64,000 nt of DNA, from the NCBI GenBank assembly GCA_022316685.1, contig JAKJHU010000157.1:62001-126000 (forward strand), in the 5' to 3' direction. Positions 49,258 to 61,160 of this stretch are shown here, in pieces. Under the pieces are notes generated by a model. The model was not told where the DNA came from and did no database searches. It saw only the letters and a program-made list of their open reading frames with translations. The number at the start of each line of letters is the position of its first letter. Positions within the stretch are counted from its first letter, which is position 1. Position numbers and translations under genes: made by a program. The DNA is from Progne subis subis (Eukaryota > Chordata > Aves > Passeriformes > Hirundinidae).

Positions 49258-49403
49258 CCAGGTGACTAAGGGCCTCTTTATCCCAGGGCCAAGTGGCAGC
49301 ACCAGCCAACTCTTCCCTGACCGAACTGGCGAAGTAAACATTGAGGAAATGGGTGCTGTTCAGCTGCAGAGCCTCCTTCAGCTCCTTCACGCTCACATAC
49401 GCC
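49258..49403 (-). CDS. PAPPA2: PAPPA2 exon: proteolytic domain, N-terminal part
   Basis: This exon encodes about 48 residues beginning [20 protein letters not shown] and going on to [23 protein letters not shown]. It is the catalytic-domain strand and helix just before the zinc-binding helix. The acceptor is cttgcag and the donor is gg|gtgagta. It begins with the last base of a split codon and ends with the first base of a Gly codon completed by the next exon. NST is a potential N-glycosylation site. In human PAPPA2 the preceding residues are Notch-like repeats 1-2. No DGGDC- or DGDC-type coding pattern was found upstream in this window, so the previous exon is probably above 64000. Confidence 0.96.
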
Positions 49404-50209
49404 CTGCAAGAACAAAAGAGAGGAAACAGTCAGCACACACTCCAACAGAGTGAGGAGGAAAAGCAGGAGCCATCCATAGACATCCTGCAAAGGGTGCAGC
49501 AGACCTGGAGACTTCCTCAACTCTGAAACCAAGAGCGTTTTAAAGCATGGAAAAACTTGGCATCTCAACAGGATGTCCCATGGCACTGCAAATTCTGCAA
49601 GTGCAGCTAGTGAGGGCTTTGGGTGGGTGTGCAAAGTACTCATGCAAGCCTGAAGAAGTTTTGCTAATTACAGTAGCTTTGTTGGTGAGTTCTACTCTCA
49701 GAAAAGATTTTCCAACCTCGGGAACAAAAGGACCCCCACAAAATAGGTTAATAGGGAACAGGACAGGAAAAGAAAATATGAGAGAAGGAAGGAAATGCAG
49801 AGGTTGGTCCTGCTAGGGAAAAGAGAGGGGCTTTGGCATCAGAAAAGCAGAATTTGAGGTGCAGGGAGAGAAGAATTAATCCAGTACTCCAACTGCTTCT
49901 AACAAGAGGTTTCAGGGGTATCCCCTGATATGGGACAGGACAGGACAGGAATGGACATCAATCCTTGCTGTTGGGAGCAGAGGGCTTTCAGCTGGGGCTG
50001 AGAAGTCTCTTAGTCTCTTCTCCAGCTTCTCTAGCCTACCTGGACTTCCATTCCATTCTTTTCCCCAAGAAAACCAGTATGCCAGCAGTACGTGGCAAAA
50101 GCAAGGGTGTCCTGGCAGTGCACAGGCACATCTCTCATCAAGACACATCCTGGGTATTGTACAAGGAAGAGCATGAGCAAAAGGTATCTTGGAACTTGCT
50201 CAACAAAGC

Positions 50210-50305
50210 CCCAAACAAACAAACAAACCCCAACAAAAACAAAACAACAAACAAACACACCCTAAAAAAAAAGGGGGTGGGGGGGAAGAAAAAAAAAAAA
50301 AAAGA
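50210..50305. repeat. A-rich low-complexity tract
   Basis: (AAAC)n and (CAACAAA)n-like units are followed by A, G and A homopolymers. Confidence 0.9.
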
Positions 50306-50834
50306 ATTCTTGCAGCTCTGCTCAAAATGGACCTTGGAGAAAACTCTGCCCCTCTACTCATGATCTGAACCTTTCAGACAAGGTCAGGGATGTCTGCAGA
50401 AGCCAGCAGGGATAAAAACAAGGTCTCCCAAAATAAGCTTAATGAGGAGAGGGCAATCTCTGGATCCAGATTCATCAAGGGGCAAGTTTAGTGAGTTTAG
50501 TGGGGAAAGTCTCCTGACAACTCTGCTGGCTGTCTCTCCTCCCATCTTCAGAGCTGGGAATAAAGAGTTGCAGAAGCAGAAAAAACACTGGAATGGGATA
50601 TCCAAGACATCCATTTCTACAGGCCACAGGAAGGTAATGGGCTGGGAGAGGTGGGTATGCACTGGGCATCGCAGCAGAGCAGTAACACCTGTAGGTATGT
50701 CTGAGTGTCCATGAAGTGATCCTCACAATGTGGCACATCTCAGCACTTGAAGACCAAAAAAGAAAACTAAAAATAAAAATTCATCAGTCAGGAAATTTAG
50801 GTTTCCCTCTTGCCTCTGTGTGAGTGTTTCTGCA

Positions 50835-50850
50835 CAGGTCAAAAGACCTG
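50835..50850. repeat. Small hairpin between near-identical direct repeats
   Basis: CAGGTC-AAAA-GACCTG is a perfect 6-bp stem. It sits between GTGTGAGTGTTTCTGCA and GTGTGAATGTTTCTGCA, a diverged direct repeat. Confidence 0.85.
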
Positions 50851-53800
50851 AGTGTGAATGTTTCTGCATCACACTCAGCAGTTGACCAACAGTCCCAGCA
50901 CTGGTCTTTATGGACTTCATGTCCTCAGCTATGCAAAACAATCAAGGTCTAACCTAGTATCAGCAATAATAATCCCAATAATAATAGCAATGGAATTATA
51001 AGGCCTTGGCCTTGTGCTGCAAATGCCAAGTACCCTTCTAAATGGACTTCAGCGATCCTTGTGGGTCCCTTACATCTCAGAATATTCTATTATTCTATAA
51101 ATCAAGTACTACCATTTCCACCATCTGTGCCATTAACCCCATGGGCTGAGACAGGATTAGGACAGGTAGCAGATACTGTCTCCACATTTCTATTACTTTC
51201 CTCTAAGCCTTCAAAAGTTGAAAACCCTGACCCACAGTTTGTGAAGCCATTCATTTAAGAGAATCTGAGCAAGAAAAAAAAAACCAAAACAAAAACAACT
51301 CATGGAAAGGCTTTAAATACATCACTGTGGAATGATGATGGAAACACACCATTGTGGAAATATGTCATAAGAATGACTAAACCTGCAGCATGAGGCCAAC
51401 AGCAACATTAAGGTGGCAGAAAGCATTTCACTTATTCCCATGCTTCCAGGGGCAGTTGGCAACTTTGAGCTGCACGGACAGATTATGAACGGAGCACAAT
51501 CATGTCTTTACACTGGGCTCACCATGAAGGAGCACCAGCCCAATTTGGATAAGGTGCTTCTGGTGGTGTCCATTAGCAGTGATGCCCACTAGTGCATTCC
51601 TCACCACATGGGATGATGGACAGAAGGATGGAGCTGAGCATGGGCTAAGGGGAAAAAGGCACGTTCTCATCTGAGATGTGAAGTGAGTGAGGAAACCAGT
51701 GAGATATGCAAATACTCTTTTTGACATGGCAAGATCCCTAGTCAAGCTGTTACACCAACAGGCTTGCTTAGAAAAAGAGAGGTTGCTACAGCAAATTGAA
51801 GAGAAAGAGGAAAAAAAGGAAAAAATAACAGATTCCAGAAATAAACTAGAGCAGGCTGGCATGTGGAACAGAGCTGGGTAAACCCAAGGGCTATTTCCCT
51901 GGACCTGAAATAGCAGAGGCTTTCAAAAGCCACTGCTGACTTGGGAGGTGTCAGATAATAAGGGTCTTCTGACTGCCTCTCTCCTACCAGTCAGTCCCAA
52001 AAGATCATCCCAGGCTGGAGGCATCTCACCCATCTTCCCAGGAGCTCTGAAGATTCAGTTAGTTCAGAAAAATCTTGGCTGGACTATGTGGCGGGATGAG
52101 ATGACCAGCTTGTCTTCACCAGGCCCCGAGATCTCCCACCACAAAGCAGCATTCCCAGAACACTTTCCCTAGCCACATCAGCTTGTGGGGAGAAAACTCT
52201 CCCAACCGGAAAGGACAAATTAGGAGAACTCGATCCCTTCTCTGTGATGTCTCGCCTGAGCATCCCAGACACGCGCCACGCTGACGCCATCGCTTCAACC
52301 CAACCAAGACGGGAGCAGGCCGGGAGGCATAGATAGTGAGAAGAATAAACAAACCTGGAGGACATACTTGTGGCATGACTCGGAAGGAATAGAAGCAAAA
52401 ATTTCATAGAAATAGAGCATAAGGAGGGGGAGGGGGGAGAGAAAGTCTCCTTCACTCATCGGAGCTGCTCGGGGGACACAGACTTAAAAATAGCAGCAAT
52501 TCCTGACCTATGATATCTCGGAAAAATAGCCCCAAAGCCTTCCAGGCTGTCCAAATTCCAAGAGCCAACGTCAGCCCTATTCAGAGGGATATTCCTGCAG
52601 CCCCTCTTCTGGAGACATGTTGTTTTTCTGGCTGTCGCCTGCCATTCCCTTGACACTAGCAACATTTTTTGTCAAAGCTTAATTATAAATAACTGTCATT
52701 TCCTCCATTGAGAGATCTGGATGGTTCAGGGATGTGTAAGGGTTAGGGGGAGCAGTTCCAGCTCTGAGATGCTCAGATGGGTAGGATAGACAAGGAGAAG
52801 AAAGTACCCTAATTTCACCCCCTATGGCACAGAAAGCACAAATGTCCTGCTAACGTCCCCAAAGAGGCGAGAAGAACAGTTCTAGAATGGGCAACTCCAA
52901 TTCCCCTCAAACTACATTTCCTGCTGGCATCCTTAGGTGAGACAAGGAGCATCCAGCTGGCATCTGAACCTTTTGCTTCCTGCCAAGGTTAGGCTCTTCA
53001 TCTTCTTCAGCACTTCTGTGACTTTCACTGAGGCAAAGGCCTTTGGTCTCCACAAACAGCCTAAATGACAGCACTCTCCTCTGCTTCCCAAACAGTTTTC
53101 CAATGCCTACAGGGCTGGAGTATTCCAAACTAGATGGTATTTACCATCTAGGATGGGCACTGCAACATGGAAGCACAAAGGAAGGACAGAAGGAAACGTG
53201 AAGGTACAGCTGTCAGCCAAGGAGCAAAACACAAATCATCCCCAAAGAACAGGGTAGAGAACAGAAGAGATGGAGATGGGACATCTGGTTTGCCAGATTC
53301 AAAGTCAGTGTTTTTCCAAGGGCATCCAAGAGCAGCCAGCTGTGTGGTGATACCACCTGGAGCTGGGGAGCACTTGCAGCCCTGGAAGAGCGGTGCTTGC
53401 AAAAAGAGTATGTGAAACAGCAGAGAGAGATTAGGGATGGTAGGGCTGTGGAATGACATTATTAGACTTGAGTGTGGGGGTGAACAACATCCAAAACGAT
53501 GGTATTTGAAGGGACGAGCCCAGAAATGACGGACTCCCTTACAACACGCGGTATGGCTCAAAGTCCTGCTGAATGACCCTGCCTGATGACCTGACACTAA
53601 GGCACCACACTGCATCCTGCTTTACTTGTATGGGACATGACGAGGGGCTGTCATCCTGTGGTGCTTCTTGCCGCTGGAAAAAGGAAAAGAAAACGGAGCA
53701 GCTTCAGTGACTGTCACCACAGAACAGCAGAACCAGAGACACCGCTGCAGACGGAAGGGATCTCCACAGGCCATTCTGTGCTCAAGAACAGGTCAAGTTA

Positions 53801-56800
53801 GATCGCATTGTTAAAGGTCATGTCCAGCCGGAGCCTGAAGAGCCACATTTCCCAACCTTTCTGGGCAACATTAGTCTAGTGTTTAAGCATCCTCAAGTTA
53901 AAAATAATTCCTAATGTCTAATCCAAATTTCTTTTTGTTCCCAATTGTGTCCATTGCCTCCTGACAATTGTCTCCTTGGAGTCCTGCTCCATCTTCCCTG
54001 TGTCACCCCATCATATCAAAGGGGAAAGTCATCAAATGACTGTAGATTTACATGCTAAACTCCTACTGCACTAGACCTTACCTTAGTAAAGTCTAAAGAA
54101 CCAAAGCTTCCTTTCTGAGCAGTTGAAAAACCACACTCCACCTGTGATCCCAGACCTCCCCGGAGAACTCACATTGTTTTCTCATGCTTTTCCTTGAAAA
54201 GTTTTGTCCTGACCATGGGGGAGACAGCACCTTCCCAACCATGGTTGTAAGTCAGGCTCTGAGCTGGCTTGGTCAAAGGAGAAGACTTGTTATACCCAGG
54301 AGATTCAGAGCTGTTGCAGTTTTTCCAGCCCAAATTTCTGGGAGCAACAACAGGACCATTGCTGGTGTGCAGGTGGGAGAGAGGAGAGGATCTGCTAATC
54401 CATGGGGCAGCAGAAAACACAGTCAAGCTGAGAAACAAGCCTGACGTGGGAGAAGGTGTGAGAAGAGAGGCAAGAGTGCCACTTTCTAGTGACAGCTACA
54501 CCATAACAGGAAGCTTTGGGGGCTCAAAGTGCCCATGGCCAGCAAGACACAAAAGATGGCACCTTCAAATGAAAGGCAAGGCCAGCACATACCCCCAGCA
54601 GGACCATAAATCAAACTGAATTCTCTGGGTACCACAAAGGGTGCAGCATGTAATGCCACAGGAATTCCACTGCAATTCAAAAATAGGAGTTTTCCCTGTA
54701 GACCTTTCAGAGGGGATGTGGGAGTGGGGTTGGGTGGAAGCTGTCCAAGTGCCCTCCATGGACAACTGGAAAATACTTGAGACCCAGCCAGCTCCAGCTA
54801 ACCATACAGCCTAAAGAAGTCACAGGGGATTCCTGGCTCTGCTTTCATGTCTTTCAACCACTGCAAGGAAATTCCTCTTCCTACTTCCTGCAAGCAGAGA
54901 GGCTCCCTTTTCCCCCAAACCTCTGCTTGACAAATGAGGAATCCCTCAGACTTCCCAGAAATGAGCACCAGTCTGCCAACAATATTTTTAGCGTGTGGGT
55001 AACACATTTCTCCAAGGCTGCAAAGGGTTAATGACAAACACAGCAACCTTGTCTCCGAGTCACAGCTCAGTCCATGAAGAGAGGCGCTGATCCAAATGGC
55101 ATGAATATTTTGGGAGAGCAGACCCTCTAAATTTATCTGTGAAGGGAGATGCTCCTCCAGATGGCGAGCCAAAGTGGCTATCTTCCATTTTGGCCCACCA
55201 AGAGACTCCTCTTCATGGTGAATCTTCAGCAGGGGGTCTAAATAGGTGGGCCTCCACACCTGGGCTCTCTGCTTGCATAAATGAATCTTGCTTGCTAGAA
55301 TTTGGGAACCCTCATCCCTGTTCTCATCACATCTCAGCCTCGCCTCCTTACCACAGGCAGCCAAAGCCCACCGCCACAGCGGGAACACGGTGCCACCTTG
55401 GCACAGCAGATGAGCCCAGATGAGTTACTCGGTCTGCTTCCAGACGAGGCTGATGGTCATTCTTGCAACAGCAGCTGCCTCACAGTCTGGGTTTACCTGC
55501 CCCAAAATTTCTGGCATTGATGCAGCTGGGGGGATGCTGTGTTTTTATTAAGTCCTTCAGTACTTACTAAGACTATTTGCATCCCCATGACCACGTCTGG
55601 GAGCTCTGACTCCAGTCCAGCACTCTGCTGGTACGCCACAAACATTCTCTGCCAGCATCATGACAACTTGACAAGGCAGCAACATCCAAATGACTCTCAT
55701 CTGGACAGGCTTTGGTAACACAGCCAGATACAAAACACATGCAAGATGGGAAGGGAAGGCTGAGAAAGAGCCAGACATTCCCCTGGGATCACAGGAAGCA
55801 CAACACTGCTGGAATAATACCCTCTGTAGTGCTCAGGAGTCTTTCATCAACCTCACTGGGTGCTGGACTCCAGCCAAAGAGCATTTTGGTCCACAAAGGA
55901 TGAGGACATCACAAAGTTCTTGGACATGCTTGGAAAAATCCACCTCTGAGGCACTGGCAGCACGAGCAGAAGAGCAGCCTAGGAAGCAGCCGCCACTGGC
56001 AGGACAACTTAAGTTTTGCATGGGTGGCTGAGTATCAAGATGTCAAAGAGGATGAGAGGGCAAAACAGGATCCTTCAGGGTCGGGAGGTTCCGTTATGTA
56101 TGAGCAATTCCTGTTGGATTCAGAGTTAACTCTCAATCTCCACGTGTGAGCATGGGACTGAAGCAGTAGCAGATGCTGAAGGGTCAGAGACCTGCACGGG
56201 CAAAAGCTGCAGATGGGATCAAAAAGACACATTGTAGTTCAAGGCTGCGACCCTTCCACGTAGATTTACGGGGGAAAGGGAGCTAGAGAAGGCTGCAGAT
56301 TGCTAGCACACAGCTCTGTTACTTCAGAGGGTAGTACGCAACTCCTTGAGGTCAAATTTGGGAAAGAAAGACATTAACATTAGTGTTAGACCAGAAAGCC
56401 TGCAGGGCATTTTGCCCTGAGATAGGCTGAAAAATAAGTGCTGCTAACAATGGCATGGCCCAGATATTCCTGGAAATGTTGGCTAAAAAGTTGTTCACTA
56501 AATCATCACTGAATCAGCCAAAGGCAATGCTATTTTAGACCCGGCTTTGCTAAGAAGCGCAGAAATTATGAAAGAGCAGATGAGAGAAAGAAAACTTGGC
56601 CTGAACCTATAACAAGTTGATTCATATCAACTTAAAAGGAGGGATGAACACAGGTCTTGAATGAAGAATTGAAAACCAGGACTGACCAGCAGACACTGCT
56701 GCTTCAGAGCTGTCAGAGAACATGGGGTGAAATGGAATTCCCTGAAATCAAGCTCACTCCAGTGAAAACAAAGAGTAAGAATATCCTTTCAGAATAAGGG

Positions 56801-56861
56801 CAAAAGAAGGAAGAAGCAGATCTGCCGAGGAGCTGAAGCTCAGTGTAATTGAGATGCAAAA

Positions 56862-56897
56862 TAATTTTATCCAGGTTATTTTACCTGGATAAAATTA
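56862..56897. repeat. Perfect 15-bp inverted repeat with 6-nt loop
   Basis: Arms TAATTTTATCCAGGT and ACCTGGATAAAATTA are exact reverse complements flanking a loop TATTTT. Nothing nearby explains the structure. Confidence 0.92.
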
Positions 56898-59800
56898 CAG
56901 TATGGTCCCCACATTTATCCAAGTTTAAACACATGATAGTGGAGCAGAACTCAAGATAAAGACAAAAAATTTAAAAAAGGTGGCAGCAGCTGGATGGGCC
57001 CTGAAGTGTCAGTGGGACTGGGTGGAAGACAGATCACTGGGGAGGTGGCAGGTCCCAACTCCAGAAGTGAGGGATGCAGGAATATAGAGCAGGGGGCAAA
57101 AAGCAAAAGGAAAGAGTGCAGAAATATAAAGATTCATAGATAAACAAAACTCAGTGGATTTAACACATTTGCAGGGGAAATGCCACCTTGGATTCAGGAG
57201 GACTGAACACAGGATACATGACTGGAAAACAGTTGCTATGGTACATGCAGGGATGTCTGAGAGGGTGAACGAGGATCACAATGAGCAGGCTGATTGGGAT
57301 GTCCTCTCTCTAAAGACCTGTTCCCACCTGGTTCTCCTACCTTTAAATAGAATGAACTGGTTTTGTGGTTGTTCTAGGAGTGAAATGTTGCTTTGCTGGC
57401 CTTATCACCTTGGTGTGGAGGTCAACAGCAGATCCCTACTGTAATATGTCCCTTGGAGACAGCCCCTCTGATCTTGACTCAGAGGCATTTGACAGGACTT
57501 CCACAATCATCACAGTTGGCTTCCATACATTCAAGGCTCCCCCTAACACAGAGCAAAGCCAGAGTTGCGCACCAAGGAGTTGCCTTTGCCCCGGCATCAC
57601 AACAGGACACCTGACTTTAGGAAAGCTGTGTTAATTCCTCCCTATCAGCCTGCCCAGAGACTGTTCACTGTTCTGCCACATGCTGCTTTCCTCTCTGGCT
57701 CTGACAGCTTATGTGCAGGGCAAGAGGGCAGAGACCAGTTTTAAGGCTGGTTGCATGTGGCACTCATGTTTTGGGGGCTGAGCCGAGGACAGTCCCCCAC
57801 TCATGCTGAATACATGAGAATAAGCCTCAGGAGATGTTTACCCCCAGATGTATTCTCACAGCATGGTTGGCACCCTCAGGACACCAAGGCCAATGGGGTG
57901 CACATGTGCATCAAATGCTTGGATCACAGAAAAACACTGGGCTTGTGATATTTGCACCCTGGGGACAGGGCTGGCTCACTGCCATGCACATAATGGACAC
58001 CACAGCCTGTCCAAAGGCCTCTTGGGATGCCTGTGCTGGGAATCCCAGCACATCTCCATGTGCCTGTGAGGCTTCCCAGATAGAACTGAGGTACCACCAG
58101 CCCTAGCATACCTTTGGAGGAAATAAAGTTTTTGAGAAATGCTTACTGTGCTTACTGGGACTCAGACACCAGCATTTTGTTCAAAAAAAAAAAGCTGATG
58201 GTTGTGGCTGCTTGACAGACCTGTAGCCATTCTCTCCTGAGCTCCTGGAGGAGTCAGTCCTGCACTGCAAAAAGCACCAAGGCCAAGCACCAGTAACCCC
58301 AAGTGATCCTGCTGCCTGACACAGAACCCATCATAAGAGGAAGTCCCACTACACTTGTTCTAGGGATGGCTGCCTACACTCCATCCAGGAACAGGAACCC
58401 ACATGCTCCTCTCCACCTGCTTCAAACTAAACTCTCTTAGGGAAGAAAGGACCAATTCCCTAGATTGCCTCCTCCACTCCCATCACAAATACCATCCAAC
58501 ATCACCACGTTGTTGGAGGGGAAGCTGTGTCCTTTCCACGAGCAGCCTCATGGAAGCATCTAGACATGGCCCCATAGCACAGACATCATCCCCAGCAAGA
58601 GAGGTCTTGGGGAGACAACAGCAGGAAGAAGAGGAGCGCTGGATCAGGCACACGCAGCAGAGAAATCCAGGGCTGTGGGAGGGAGCAGAGGGCTGCAGTG
58701 AAGCTGATTGAAGGAGGCATGAAGAGAGACAAACAAGGGAAGCACGGCCTCCGGCTCGGCAGGGACTACCTGACCTCCCGTGCAAGGGGCACGGCAGCTT
58801 TGGGCTGACGCCGGCTGCGAGCCTGCATCCCGAGAGCCGCTGCTGCCTGGCAGAGACGGCAAGCAGCAAAGCCCTAATCTGAAAGGACAGCCGCATCACA
58901 AAGCTCCCCACGTCTCTCTGCCAAGCCAAGACGTGGGAGCCAGGGCTGGGACCCCTTCCTTCTGCACTGCTCTTCCCTCAACCTTGGTGCACGTCCTGAA
59001 AACCACTCCCCATTCTCAGAGGGAACAATGGGCACATCATCCATGGGTCCCAGGCCTTTGGGTCACCTCCAGGGACAGGCCTGCCAGAGCTGTAACCCTC
59101 CACCCCAGTGCTCAGCAGGGACACACACAGGCTTGCTCCGCTCCAGGTTTAGGATTGGCACCCACTGGTCTTGCCTCCCGCTCACGGTAAGAGGTGAGGC
59201 CAGCAGGACGAGGGAAGGGATTCTTCCCCTCTGTTAGGGTCTTGGGAGACGCTACCTGCAGTGGTCCAGAGCTGCAGCATTGGGGCTGCCAGCATAAGGA
59301 AAATGTGGATCTGTCAGAGTGGAGGGGAGGCCACAGAGGTGATCAGAGGGCTGGAGCACCTCTGCTGTGCAGACCTAGGCAACACAGGAAACCCTGTGCC
59401 ACCAGGAACCGATCCAGAAACTGAGCATTTCTTACAGCACTTCAGCCCTAAAGCATCATTTGTTTCTGCCAAACAACCAAAGCCTACACACACTTAAAAT
59501 TTCATACAAAACAAGCTAAAAGCTCCCAAAAAGCTCCTGCAGGAGTCTAGCTTTGAGCTCATGTTAGCACTAGAGATTCAACCCATGAACCTTCCTTTTC
59601 ACCCCCTCAGGGAAGACAAATCCATGCAAGTCCCATCAACTTCCTGACTTATATGACAATTCTCATGTTGCTTAAGCATAATGGGCCATCAACTTTCCCC
59701 TGGGATAAATTTGGCCTGGCAAACTGTCTTTTAGTGCTCTACATCTTGGGGGAGTTGATAGCATTTAGGGTTTATTTTAATGGGAGTCGGTAGCCATGAT

Positions 59801-60975
59801 CAATTGTAAAAGCTCTATTTCCACGGAAATGGGAATTTAATAGATTTTTGAAAATGCTGGTTATTGACCCAATGGGCCTTAATGGCTTAAAACCCATCTG
59901 ATTGTAGTGTGTGTGAGTAAATGCGTGTGATTTTCAAATGAATACTGGAACAGGTAGTAAAAACCCATTTAAATTGCAGGAACCTGGTCAATAGGGAGTT
60001 TCCATTTGCTTGTTTGGCTTTTCTATTTCTATCCCAGTGAATCATGGCCATCTCTTCCTCGGAGAGGCTCACCATTTCCTCACGGCTGAGATCATCCTGA
60101 AGCACGTGGCCCATCTGAGCCCCGTGAGGGTCTAGGGATGTCTTTCATTAGACCAGGCAATGATGCAGAGCCGGTCTCTCAGAACAGCCGGGCTCCCAGA
60201 TGCTTCCACGGTGGGAGCAGAGCACGCATGGCCCATCCATCACAGATGATGCACCCATTGCTCACAGGACAGCTCCTTGGGAGCTGAAAAGACATGTGTG
60301 CTTCAGACTCTCGGGTTTAAACTCAACCTACAGGCTCCCAGCTGACAATCCCTCAGGGAAATTCCCAGGCAGAAAGTTTGGTTTGTCTGGGGTTGACACA
60401 TACCAAAGACATCAACTGGAGCGAACTCCAAAGGAATGCACCAATTGCTAAGAAGTAATCTTGGAAGCAAGACTAAACTCCGATATTTATTCCACAGAGC
60501 CTGTGAGCACTGAGTGCTCCAACCAGGGCATGTATTTAGGGTTATCACCCCCAAAAGCCCTCCAAGGTCTGCCAAGGCCCAGCACAAGGCTGCAGTTATT
60601 CCCCATTTTTCCCATCGCTGGAGCAGCTCCGTTCTGGCTGCCTTTTTTTGTGAGGCTGCAGGAACACAGAAGCCCAGGATTTTTACCTGTTTGAAACCAG
60701 CCTGTGGGTTCAGCCACTAAAAAGAGGAGATCCAAGGACACGTGTGCAGTACAGCAGGACCCAAGCACCTGAAAATTCCCAAGTTTGAAAGGGACATATG
60801 TTCTCCTGATCCCTCTAATCTTCCCCTTCAAAAACCCAGTGAAGCAGCAATTAGAGAGTTCAGAGCCACACACTGTTGCCTTTTGTCCTCACCAGTGGAA
60901 TAAGCAAAGGACACAAACACTGCAGCTCCCCACCTGCTTCCACCCCAGAAATGCGTCTCCCACTTTCACGTTCAA

Positions 60976-61160
60976 GTATCATGGGTTGGTTTAGGTTGGA
61001 AATGACCTGAAAGACCATCTCATTCCATCCCTCTGCCATGGGCAGGGACACTTTCCATTAGACCAGGCTGCTCCAAGCCCTGTCCAACCAGGCCCTTAAC
61101 TCAAAGGGACCCCGTCACTTGAAGGGATGGGGCAGCCACAACTTCTCTGAGACATCATCC
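60976..61160 (-). repeat. CR1 LINE 3'-end fragment
   Basis: Antisense CR1 tail: ATCATGGGTTGGTTTAGGTT, CCTCTGCCATGGGCAGGGAC, TTCCATTAGACCAGGCTGCT and CACAACTTCTCTGAG on the plus strand. Confidence 0.88.

Larger units (their letters stand above)
3582..49403 (-). other. PAPPA2: PAPPA2 gene, partial: 18 internal coding exons
   Basis: This is the span of the recognisable part of pappalysin-2, a secreted zinc metalloprotease of the metzincin clan. In mammals it cleaves IGFBP-3 and IGFBP-5 and so frees insulin-like growth factor. Eighteen minus-strand exons join with consistent phases to give about 1,068 residues with no stop or frameshift. Domains in order are the end of the catalytic N-part, the zinc site and Met-turn, a central beta-rich region, a DUF4215-like cysteine motif and the sushi modules. 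PAPPA is the only close alternative. Sequences such as [22 protein letters not shown] and PSDPVILP fit PAPPA2, whereas PAPPA, as I remember it, differs at these places. Both gene ends are missing: the N-terminal exons lie above 64000 and the final Notch-like-repeat exon below 1. The gene call is secure; the exon borders come from splice motifs and phase. Confidence 0.96.

Noticed and set aside
3582..49403. PAPPA (pappalysin-1) instead of PAPPA2
   Set aside because: PAPPA as remembered has HEIGHSLGLYH at the zinc site and different central and C-terminal segments. The window follows PAPPA2 at nearly every exon.
52150..52450. Possible further LTR fragment
   Set aside because: Only an AATAAA and a vague resemblance; no boundary, TATA or repeat evidence.
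58121..58193. AATAAA followed by an A tract as a processed retrogene end
   Set aside because: The spacing is longer than usual for cleavage, and the upstream open frames show no known protein.
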